This document shows positions 4,974 to 11,859 of a stretch of 15,086 nt of DNA, in pieces. Under the pieces are notes generated by a model. That model was given only the letters and a program-made list of their open reading frames with translations, had not been told where the DNA came from and ran no database searches. Made by a program: the position numbers and the translations under genes. Origin of the DNA: Parcubacteria group bacterium GW2011_GWA2_47_7 (GTDB lineage: Bacteria; Patescibacteriota; Minisyncoccia; Phycocordibacterales; UBA6899); NCBI GenBank assembly GCA_000999395.1, contig LCOM01000009.1, forward strand, positions 1 to 15,086. The letters run 5' to 3'. Numbering within the stretch: position 1 is the stretch's first letter; every line of letters starts with the position of its first letter.

Positions 4974-7154
4974 TTATTTGCCGATATTATTAAGTGCTCG
5001 TTTTATTCTGAGGCTATTCATCACTACACTCACGCTCGAAAAAGCCATCGCTCCACCGGCAATCATTGGATTCAGAAATCCGAGCGCAGCAAGAGGAAGT
5101 GCGGCAATGTTATAGAAAAATGCCCAGAAGAGATTCTGCTTGATCGTACGAAAGGTGACTGCTGAAAGCACGAGGGCTTCGACTACTTTCATTGGGCTCC
5201 CCTTCACAAGAACGATATTTCCTGCCTCAATGGCAATATCAGTACCGGTACCAATAGCAACTCCGAGATCAGCCTGCGCCAACGCGGGGGCATCATTGAT
5301 TCCGTCCCCCACAAAGGCAACTCGCACTCCATGCTGCTGCAACTCCTTTACTTTCATTGCCTTTTCTCCCGGGAGGACTTCAGCAAAAACTCGTTCGATT
5401 CCTGCTTCTTTCGCTACAGCGTCGGCGGTTCTTTTGTTATCACCCGTGAGCATCACGGCCTGTATGCCTCTCTTTTGCAATTGCACGACCGCCTCATGTG
5501 CATCTTTCTTGAGCGTGTCAGCGATAGCGATGATTCCCGCCATCACCCCGTCGAGCGACAAAAGTATGACCGTCTTTGCGGCCTGCTCAAGTTCACCAAG
5601 CATTACTTCGGTCGCTTCAAGAGATACTCCTTGCTCGCGCATGAGCCGTGCATTCCCTACAACGACCTCCTGCTCTCCGATCCGACCACGTATTCCTTTT
5701 CCGGTGATACTTTCAAATTGGAGCACTTCTGATAGTGTGATATTTTCTTCCTTCGCTGCGTTGACCAATGCCATCGCAAGCGGATGCTCCGAATTTGTCT
5801 CGAGACTTGCAGTAAATCGGAGAATATCATTGCGTGATAATTTCTCGTCTACGGGAAAAACGTCAGTGACCTTCGGTTTTCCCTCGGTAAGTGTTCCTGT
5901 TTTATCAAAGACGACCACCCCGATATTGCTTCCCAACTGAAGTGCCTCGCCATTCTTTATGAGGACTCCGCGCTTTGCCCCCAGTCCTGTTCCAACCATG
6001 ATCGCAGTCGGGGTAGCAAGTCCGAGCGCACAGGGGCAGGCGATCACCAATACGGCAACGGCGGGGAGAATGCTCGCGGAAATGTCTCCTGTCGCCATAT
6101 ACCAACCCAAAAAAGTAACAACCGCAATGCCCAAAACGATTGGAACAAAGATGCCCGAAATCTTATCCGCAAGTTTCTGAATAGGCGCTTTGTTCATCTG
6201 CGCCTCAGTGACCATATTGACTATTTGTGCCAGCACCGTATCCGCACCAACACGCGCGGCCTCAATATGAAGAATGCTATTTAAATTTATTGTCGCACCG
6301 TACACCATATCTCCGGCATTCTTAGTGACGGGCATACTCTCGCCGGTAAGCATAGATTCGTCAACACTTGAGGTTCCCTTCTCTACTGTTCCATCAACAG
6401 GTATTTTTTCTCCCGGCTTGACCAGCAACATATTTCCGACCACTACCATCTCTATGGGAATGTCGGTGACCTCATTTCCGGAAACAAGGTGCGCTGTTTT
6501 TGCGCCAAGCTCAACAAGTTTCTCTATCGCCGCACTCGCCTGACCGCGACTTGTTGCTTCAAAAAATCTTCCAAGAAGAATGAGTGCCGTAATAATGGCT
6601 CCGGTCTCAAAATACACATGGCCACCAATGGTCATAGAATATAGACTAAAGAAAAGCGCCGAGAGCACACCCATCGATATGAGCGTATTCATGTCCGCAG
6701 ACCCCTGTCGTAATTGCTTCCACATCCCCACGTGAAACTCTCTGCCGAGGACAAGAATGACAAAACTACCAATAAGCAACTCAATCCAGATACTTGCGTT
6801 GTTTCCGAAAAACACCCATGGCAGTTTCACAGAAAACATGCCGAGATACGCAACGGGGAGAGCAGAAAAAATAGCGAAGATCGCACGCTTTCGTGCGGAC
6901 AGCAATTCATTTTGTATCGCAACTTTCTGCGCCTCAGCAGTCTCTTCACTTAATACTTGGTATCCATTCTTTATGATGACATCCTGTAGGGCCTTTTCGT
7001 TCGTCAATGCTTCATCATATTCTATGCGCGCGCTATGCATCGCAAGACTAACCGAGGCACTCTTTACACCAGGGAGCTTTTGAAGTGATCCCTCATTGCG
7101 CACAACACACGATGCACAATGCATTCCCATAATATTCAGTGTTGTTGTTTTCAT
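4974..7154 (-). CDS. copA: Cu(I)-exporting P1B-type ATPase
   Basis: A 726-residue heavy-metal ATPase. It has one N-terminal HMA domain with GMHCASC (Cys13, Cys16), eight predicted membrane helices, actuator motif LTGES (269-273), metal-site CPC (373-375) in IACPCALGLATPTA, phosphorylation motif DKTGTLT (Asp417), SEHP (455-458), and hinge GDGIND (616-621). FFYN in TM7 (679-682) and MAFSSVSVVMNS in TM8 (703-714) are the residues expected for the Cu(I)-selective group 1B-1, so copper export is the likely role rather than Zn or Cd. Length and motif set are complete. Start ATG lies 6 bases after the cupredoxin-like gene's stop; no Shine-Dalgarno site, so translation is probably coupled. Last gene of the copper cluster, followed by a strong terminator. 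Silver could also be transported. Confidence 0.96.
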   Translation of the reverse strand: MKTTTLNIMGMHCASCVVRNEGSLQKLPGVKSASVSLAMHSARIEYDEALTNEKALQDVIIKNGYQVLSEETAEAQKVAIQNELLSARKRAIFAIFSALPVAYLGMFSVKLPWVFFGNNASIWIELLIGSFVILVLGREFHVGMWKQLRQGSADMNTLISMGVLSALFFSLYSMTIGGHVYFETGAIITALILLGRFFEATSRGQASAAIEKLVELGAKTAHLVSGNEVTDIPIEMVVVGNMLLVKPGEKIPVDGTVEKGTSSVDESMLTGESMPVTKNAGDMVYGATINLNSILHIEAARVGADTVLAQIVNMVTEAQMNKAPIQKLADKISGIFVPIVLGIAVVTFLGWYMATGDISASILPAVAVLVIACPCALGLATPTAIMVGTGLGAKRGVLIKNGEALQLGSNIGVVVFDKTGTLTEGKPKVTDVFPVDEKLSRNDILRFTASLETNSEHPLAMALVNAAKEENITLSEVLQFESITGKGIRGRIGEQEVVVGNARLMREQGVSLEATEVMLGELEQAAKTVILLSLDGVMAGIIAIADTLKKDAHEAVVQLQKRGIQAVMLTGDNKRTADAVAKEAGIERVFAEVLPGEKAMKVKELQQHGVRVAFVGDGINDAPALAQADLGVAIGTGTDIAIEAGNIVLVKGSPMKVVEALVLSAVTFRTIKQNLFWAFFYNIAALPLAALGFLNPMIAGGAMAFSSVSVVMNSLRIKRALNNIGK

Positions 7155-7160
7155 TGTTGT

Positions 7161-7559
7161 TTAATTAAATTTTATATTCACTGCATACATACCCATCGAG
7201 CACAGTCCCTGTAGTGAGGACCCCGGCGATTGTACGGGAATATCCACGAGAGTAAGACCGGAGGGAGGAAGCATCTTTTGATACCCTAATGAGGGGATGG
7301 TAAACGCAAGGGAGCAATCGTACGCGCCCTTCGTCTCCATTTCTAACTTGGTGGCAACACCTGCACTCGCAGTGATATTGCTTGGCCGATACCCCCCACG
7401 CGCAATAATGTGGATAATCTGTACGCCATTTTCCATTCGTACCGTCTCCGCGAGATTCTCGGTGACACCTCCCTGTCTGCCACTGCCGGAACTTATAACT
7501 AGCCAGAGGATAAAGATTCCTCCAAAAAGATAGAGTCCGTAGAGTATTTTGTTCTGCAT
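7161..7559 (-). CDS. Membrane-anchored cupredoxin-like copper-binding protein
   Basis: A 132-residue protein with an N-terminal membrane helix (6-23) and a cupredoxin-like domain. The sequence VQIIHIIARGGYRPSNITASAG (46-67) matches the first strands of small cupredoxin_1-type domains. Then follow Cys82 in DCSLAF, a proline/leucine-rich stretch (PSLGYQKMLPPSG), and CSMGM (Cys120, Met122, Met124), where these proteins carry the metal-binding loop. Histidine ligands of classical blue copper sites are not evident, so a Cys/Met Cu(I) site is more likely than electron transfer. The ATG at 7559 is chosen because it follows the upstream stop codon by one base and starts right before the helix; the open frame to 7718 overlaps the neighbour and is not credible. 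Probably hands copper to or from CopA or the HMA-TauE protein. Confidence 0.82.
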   Translation of the reverse strand: MQNKILYGLYLFGGIFILWLVISSGSGRQGGVTENLAETVRMENGVQIIHIIARGGYRPSNITASAGVATKLEMETKGAYDCSLAFTIPSLGYQKMLPPSGLTLVDIPVQSPGSSLQGLCSMGMYAVNIKFN

Positions 7560-7560
7560 A

Positions 7561-8571
7561 CTAAAAACTGATGAGCGGACTGATAATACCGAGACTGGCA
7601 AGAGAGGCAGAGAGTGAAAAAAGTCCGAAACCAACAACGACGACACCGGCAGTTTTAAAGAAGAGCGGTGCGAAGCGTGATTGGGCAAAACGGAATGTTC
7701 CAAATGAAAGCAAAGCAAGTATGGGAAAGGTACCCAAAGCGAACATTCCCATAATCATTATACCCCCCATGAATGAGCCACTGGTAAGTGAGGCAACCTG
7801 CATCGCTTGTGTAAACCCGCAAGGCAAAAAGAAGGTTCCAATACCGACAATGAGTGGCGCAAAGAATCCGTTCTCTATCTTTACAAGATAGCGATGAGCA
7901 AAGCCTGGGAGTGTCAACTGAAACCGTTTTGCCACATGAAGGACATCGAGGAGGTTGACCCCAAGTACGATCATAACAAGCGCAGCGACGATGCCGAGGG
8001 CTGAAACCACATAGGAATTAATGATAATCGTGCTACCAATGATACCCAATAAGCCACCAAGAAGAGCAAACCCGCCGAGGCGACCGACGTGAAAAAAGAC
8101 AAATGGCCTCACTGTAGAAACATCTCGGGAAATTCTTGCGGAAAGCGAGAGTACTAAACCTCCAACAATGGCCAGACACGAGGAAAGTGACGCCACTATC
8201 CCTATGATGAAAGCAGCCCATGGCGTGAGTCCGCCCTCAAACCCCAGATTGAGCAGCCCTGACTTTTCCAGCACATAAAACAGGGCGAGTATCAAGATTC
8301 CGATGGGGAAAGCGAGGAGTGTCGCCATGTGTGCCGTCGCCACATACTCCTTCTCCGTGGATAGGTGGTATTTATGCGGGGCGAGCAATTGTGACCATTC
8401 GCTCGCAATAGATTCTCGATCCTCCGAAATATCTCCTTCTATGGTCACGAGTTGTTTGTGTAGGTCCACCAAAACACGGGAAACACCTGGTTGGTCGCCG
8501 ATAATATCTTCAATGAGAATTTTACAGGAAGGACAATGTGTCCCACTGACGTGAAACGTATATGATGTCAT
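7561..8571 (-). CDS. HMA domain fused to TauE/SafE (DsbD_2/UreH-like) membrane protein
   Basis: A 336-residue fusion. Residues 1-70 are a heavy-metal-associated domain with GTHCPSC (Cys13, Cys16). After a linker helix near 82-100, six to seven membrane helices follow, of the sulfite-exporter TauE/SafE or DsbD_2-like type. Two conserved-looking cysteines lie within helices: SSCLAIVGG (Cys132) and PCGFTQAMQ (Cys251). Proteins of this architecture are common beside copA and cupredoxin genes and are usually assigned to heavy-metal transport or maturation, but the transported species is not settled; TauE/SafE names alone do not prove sulfite. Start ATG at 8571, no Shine-Dalgarno site. Stop is 1 base before the cupredoxin-like start, so the two are probably coupled. 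The intramembrane Cys pair could carry Cu(I) or electrons (inference). Confidence 0.87.
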   Translation of the reverse strand: MTSYTFHVSGTHCPSCKILIEDIIGDQPGVSRVLVDLHKQLVTIEGDISEDRESIASEWSQLLAPHKYHLSTEKEYVATAHMATLLAFPIGILILALFYVLEKSGLLNLGFEGGLTPWAAFIIGIVASLSSCLAIVGGLVLSLSARISRDVSTVRPFVFFHVGRLGGFALLGGLLGIIGSTIIINSYVVSALGIVAALVMIVLGVNLLDVLHVAKRFQLTLPGFAHRYLVKIENGFFAPLIVGIGTFFLPCGFTQAMQVASLTSGSFMGGIMIMGMFALGTFPILALLSFGTFRFAQSRFAPLFFKTAGVVVVGFGLFSLSASLASLGIISPLISF

Positions 8572-8643
8572 ATATTTTAATTTGCAATTTGTTAGTACGC
8601 GTAAATAACCTCCGCAATTAACTGAGGAGCAAGGGTACGTCTT

Positions 8644-9045
8644 TTATGCAAATAGCCGAGAATGAATTCTTCCGCGCGATAGCGCCAGAAATAACTCAGA
8701 AAAAATACTGATCTCTTGTTGGCGTTTTCGTAACCGCCGAAGATACGGAGGAAGCAGGAATTTCCTCAGCGCAAGAAAGACTGCCGCGAAAGCTATGAGT
8801 GTAAAGAGTGAAATGACAAACATGCCGATTGTCGGGAGTGCCGTCGATAGTTGTTGCCAGCTCAAAATATGCGCAGTGATTGATACAGGGCAGAGTCCAC
8901 TTTGACCATCCATGAGCGGACAAGGAGACACTACACCATCGGTGCTTATCATCATTCCAGTAGAAATCGCAGGCCCGGTCACAAATAGGAAAACTCCTAC
9001 CATAAGGACGGCGCCAACCTTTAGTAACGTATGGGAAACAAACAT
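8644..9045 (-). CDS. Small Cys/Met membrane protein of the copper cluster, function unknown
   Basis: A 133-residue protein (counted from the ATG at 9045) with two clear helices, residues 7-26 and 69-93. Between them is an extracytoplasmic stretch rich in possible copper ligands: GMMIS (Met31, Met32), CPLM (Cys42, Met45), LCPV (Cys52) and His59. The basic C-terminal tail (RRLRKRQQE, SRGRIHSRLF) should be cytoplasmic. I do not recognise a named family, though CPxM...CP membrane proteins next to copper genes look familiar from Parcubacteria. The start is uncertain. A GTG at 9126 would add 27 residues with another hydrophobic run; I prefer the ATG because TACTCT lies 6 bases before it and nothing supports the GTG. 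It is 72 bases upstream of the HMA-TauE gene and probably leads the copper operon. Confidence 0.7.
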   Translation of the reverse strand: MFVSHTLLKVGAVLMVGVFLFVTGPAISTGMMISTDGVVSPCPLMDGQSGLCPVSITAHILSWQQLSTALPTIGMFVISLFTLIAFAAVFLALRKFLLPPYLRRLRKRQQEISIFSELFLALSRGRIHSRLFA

Positions 9046-9157
9046 GTTTACAGAGTAGTACAAAAAGATGAAAATGCAAAGCGCAAATAATGGAAACGCG
9101 TTTATTGCGTGCTCAATTTCGGTCACGGGAGAAGTGTGTACTCACAAAACGCGCTAC

Positions 9158-9565
9158 TTACTCAGGTTTTTCTGCTTTCCGTGCCGCCACCAAGGCAAGT
9201 ATTTTTTCTGCAACGTCCTTTGGCTCATGATCACTTTTTACAAGGTACTCTACCGCACCCATTTCTACTCCCTTCCGCTGATCTTCCACATTGGCAAGAT
9301 TTGAGAGCAAAATAACGGGAATAATACTTAATTTTTGTTCCCCTTTTATGAACTTAAGAACCTCAATGCCGTTCGTGCCGGGCATCATTACATCGAGGAG
9401 AATGAGATCGGGGAGCTGCTCCACGTTGCGCAATTTTTCGATTGCCGAAGCACCATCAAAAGCAAATTCAACATCAATACCATTAAGCTTAAACATTCTT
9501 TCATACATACGAACCATAAATGGATCGTCCTCTGCATAAAATACGCGCACTTTGTTTTCTGACAT
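9158..9565 (-). CDS. Stand-alone response-regulator receiver (REC) protein
   Basis: A 135-residue single REC domain with no output domain, like CheY or Spo0F in plan. The phospho-acceptor pocket is complete: Glu12-Asp13-Asp14 (AEDD), Asp58 (LLDVMMPG), Ser88 (LLSN) and Lys110 (LVKSD). The only additions are a short charged tail (AARKAEKPE). It follows the Cache receptor gene by 82 bases. No histidine kinase is present in the window, so the phosphodonor is unknown. On the minus strand TAGAAT (9573-9578) lies 7 bases before the ATG and no Shine-Dalgarno site is visible, which suggests its own near-leaderless start, though no good -35 is present. It may act by protein-protein interaction, for instance on motility or pili (inference). 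Confidence 0.93.
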   Translation of the reverse strand: MSENKVRVFYAEDDPFMVRMYERMFKLNGIDVEFAFDGASAIEKLRNVEQLPDLILLDVMMPGTNGIEVLKFIKGEQKLSIIPVILLSNLANVEDQRKGVEMGAVEYLVKSDHEPKDVAEKILALVAARKAEKPE

Positions 9566-9647
9566 ATCATTAATTCTATTCTGTTAATAATCTCGATACC
9601 CCTCACCCTTAATACCCTTCGCGTGACTCACTCCATGGCAGTATGGT

Positions 9648-11156
9648 CTAATGTACCTCTTCACCCAATCGCCGTGCCATATAATAGAGTGGGAGCGAAA
9701 GGAGTAGGATGATGATCATGACCGTCACAATTGTATACCGATTTGTGGTATTCATCGTTTCAATAATCTCGCGCTCAAGCTTCGAAGTGGAAAGCATTCC
9801 CGCGACCTTACCATCGCCACCAGTAAGGGGCACATAGGCAGTTAAGGCAGTGCGTGATTCAATTTGTTCCGTAAGGGTAATTGGCTCACTCTTTTCGAAG
9901 ACTGATTGGTTCACCAGTTCATTATTCTGCACAAATCCTACAAGTCGAGTCCTGCCATCCTTTCGAAATTCAGTCGATGCGACCATTTTGTTTTCCTCAA
10001 AGATAGACAGATCAAGCCCAGTCTCATCCTTTAAGCCGTCGACAAAGGCGTTATCGAGAGGAAAACTAAATGCGACCACCCCGACGATCTTCTCTTTCTC
10101 AACAACCGGAACTGTAGTGCGAATCGCAAATCCATCTATTGCTCCCCACCCCACGCTCGAACTACTTCTCCCCTCCATTGCTTCAGTAATGGCAAACTCC
10201 TCGGTGAGATTATCACTGCGCCGCGAGAGCGAATTCGAATTGGCGAGAATGTCACCATCTGCACTTACCACAATGAGTGTACCCCCACTTTGACTGCCAC
10301 TGACTTTCGCAGTAATAGTATCAAGTCCCGCAAAATCTTTTTTTTGTATCATGGCGCCAAGTCCTTCTTCCCGAGAAGCAAGTATCGCCCGCGCATTCGC
10401 CTCAGCAGAAAGATGCCCGATTGTCTGTTCAACTACTCGCGCGCTGACCAGTAAATTATCAGCCGTATTCGAGGCTATTCTACTCACAAGCAACGTTGAG
10501 AAAGAGAGTGACACAACTGTCGCCATGAACAGCGTCGTGCCAATTAAAACCAGCAATAACTCTTCACGAATACGCAGCTGGAGATAGCTCCATACCCACA
10601 CTCCGAGCGAAAAATACCCTACAACCATAAGGAGGTGTTCGCAAATCCATGACACACTCAGCATATTTGCGTCAGAATAGACAAGCGGAATCAGTGCAGA
10701 AAGCGCGAGTAACACAAATGCGATGATAAACGGCAAAAGAGCATATTTAAATTCTTTGCGATATTGTTTATATGCTAGGAATGCAATGATTGCGTACCCC
10801 GCAAAGACTGCACCATTTAAGAGCATAAGAGCACCGGCAATTGGTGGCAAAACAAGAATAGCCTTAAATTCCGGCCTATCAACAGGAGACTCTGCGATAA
10901 GGTTCGCAATGACGAAGAGAAGCCCCACAATATAGATCCCATATTCAAGGTAGCGGGCTACATCTCCCTCAAACTGAGAGGCATGCAAAATTGAGGCGAC
11001 CGAAAGCAGAAAAAAACCTATTCCACGTGATATCGTTTTAAAATCTCTCGTGACCAAAAAAGCATCTACTGCGAGCCAACCAACCATTCCGAATGCGATA
11101 GCTCCAAGCATCGCGATGGCAAAATGTACATTGTTTAATAAGGCAAAAAAAGTCAT
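9648..11156 (-). CDS. Multi-TM sensor with extracytoplasmic Cache-like domain and no output domain
   Basis: A 502-residue membrane protein. Residues 1-222 hold about seven or eight hydrophobic helices. Then comes a ~245-residue soluble region (about 225-470) with the layout of a double Cache domain: long alpha-helix VVEQTIGHLSAEA, then strands such as TLIVVSADGDILANSN and AIRTTVPVVEKEKIVGVVAFSF, and later TALTAYVPLTGGDGKVAGML. A final helix (473-493) follows. The chain then stops after MARRLGEEVH, exactly where a HAMP domain would normally start. I looked for continuation after the TAG at 9648 and saw only a few unrelated codons, so this seems the real end. On the minus strand TATTAT (11163-11168) lies 6 bases before the ATG. 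The lone REC gene downstream is the obvious partner candidate. Ligand unknown. Confidence 0.85.
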   Translation of the reverse strand: MTFFALLNNVHFAIAMLGAIAFGMVGWLAVDAFLVTRDFKTISRGIGFFLLSVASILHASQFEGDVARYLEYGIYIVGLLFVIANLIAESPVDRPEFKAILVLPPIAGALMLLNGAVFAGYAIIAFLAYKQYRKEFKYALLPFIIAFVLLALSALIPLVYSDANMLSVSWICEHLLMVVGYFSLGVWVWSYLQLRIREELLLVLIGTTLFMATVVSLSFSTLLVSRIASNTADNLLVSARVVEQTIGHLSAEANARAILASREEGLGAMIQKKDFAGLDTITAKVSGSQSGGTLIVVSADGDILANSNSLSRRSDNLTEEFAITEAMEGRSSSSVGWGAIDGFAIRTTVPVVEKEKIVGVVAFSFPLDNAFVDGLKDETGLDLSIFEENKMVASTEFRKDGRTRLVGFVQNNELVNQSVFEKSEPITLTEQIESRTALTAYVPLTGGDGKVAGMLSTSKLEREIIETMNTTNRYTIVTVMIIILLLSLPLYYMARRLGEEVH

Positions 11157-11162
11157 ACAAGT

Positions 11163-11168
11163 ATAATA
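11163..11168 (-). promoter_or_regulatory. Candidate -10 box for a leaderless Cache-sensor transcript
   Basis: TATTAT on the minus strand with exactly 6 bases to the ATG at 11156, the same spacing as at the ArsR-type gene. No convincing -35 is seen at 16-18 bases; TATACT three bases further on is an alternative. The gene may instead be cotranscribed with the TlpA-like gene 46 bases upstream. Confidence 0.3.
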
Positions 11169-11202
11169 AAATGCTAATAAATTTACTTCGTATTACACAG
11201 AA

Positions 11203-11832
11203 TTAATAAAGAAATTTTTCGACACGCTCCATAATCGCACCTTCCGACGTCACCCCAACGGCAATATTCCGGATATTTCCTTCTTTATCAATAAAGAAGA
11301 GCGCTGGGAGATTTTTTGCTCCATACAACTCTCCAATACTTCCGTTTTCATCATACACTACTTTGATATTGTATTTTCCTCTTTCGAGCGCACTTCTGGC
11401 TTTTGCTGGGTCTTCCTGTGTATTAACGGTGAGCACCACAACGCCGGGGGGAATATTAACCCCACTAAGAATGTGCACTTGATCGAGGGATTGGTTGTTC
11501 CAGCTCGCCCAAAAAAGAAGGAGGACGGGCGAGGATTTAAACTCCGCAAGACTGACAACACCCCCAAGTCCATCTGGAAGAGAAAATGTTGGGGCAGGAC
11601 TATCGATAGCAATGATTGTCGAACTCGTCGATGTCAAAATAGCACCCTGAGTTACTTCGCCGACAAAACGACCACCCACGATAGACAGCAGCCCAATAGC
11701 AACCACAAGAAGTATGGCAACCACCAGTGCCACTCGGGCTGGTCCATGGAATATCTTTTTGGTGAAATTAATATTCTTTGCCTCCTGTAAGCTTTTTTCT
11801 GGCACTATTGGCTGTGTTTCGTCGTCATTCAT
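11203..11832 (-). CDS. Membrane-anchored TlpA/AhpC-TSA-like thioredoxin-fold protein lacking the CxxC
   Basis: A 209-residue protein: cytoplasmic N-tail (1-30), one membrane helix (34-53), a Ser/Thr linker, then a TlpA-like domain from about residue 77 (SPAPTFSLPDGLGGVVSLAEF, the standard entry). The active-site segment reads FWASWNNQS, where redox-active relatives have WxxWCxxC: Asn112 and Ser115 replace both cysteines. The cis-proline loop NLPALFFIDKEG (174-185) is kept. The fold is therefore intact but thiol-disulfide exchange by the usual mechanism is not possible. The domain faces outside. It lies 27 bases after the giant Ig-like gene and is probably in its operon; no Shine-Dalgarno site. 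It may be a binding or scaffold protein for the surface protein, which itself contains no cysteine. Confidence 0.87.
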   Translation of the reverse strand: MNDDETQPIVPEKSLQEAKNINFTKKIFHGPARVALVVAILLVVAIGLLSIVGGRFVGEVTQGAILTSTSSTIIAIDSPAPTFSLPDGLGGVVSLAEFKSSPVLLLFWASWNNQSLDQVHILSGVNIPPGVVVLTVNTQEDPAKARSALERGKYNIKVVYDENGSIGELYGAKNLPALFFIDKEGNIRNIAVGVTSEGAIMERVEKFLY

Positions 11833-11859
11833 ACGGTAAATTCATAAACTGACTTATGG

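Noticed and set aside
5140..5940. Long plus-strand open frame (266 codons) opposite copA
   Set aside because: Exact antisense of the best-supported gene in the window, low-complexity Ser/Thr/Ala-rich text, no start signals.
7560..7718. N-terminal extension of the cupredoxin-like protein (185 residues)
   Set aside because: It overlaps the HMA-TauE gene and gives no sensible protein; the ATG at 7559 precedes a clean membrane helix.
8579..8591. Direct repeat AATTTG-C-AATTTG before the HMA-TauE gene
   Set aside because: Short, AT-rich and single; no promoter geometry or second copy elsewhere to support an operator.
9565..9648. Continuation of the Cache receptor into a HAMP/kinase by frameshift
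   Set aside because: The in-frame sequence after the TAG is a few unrelated codons before another stop, with no HAMP-like text.
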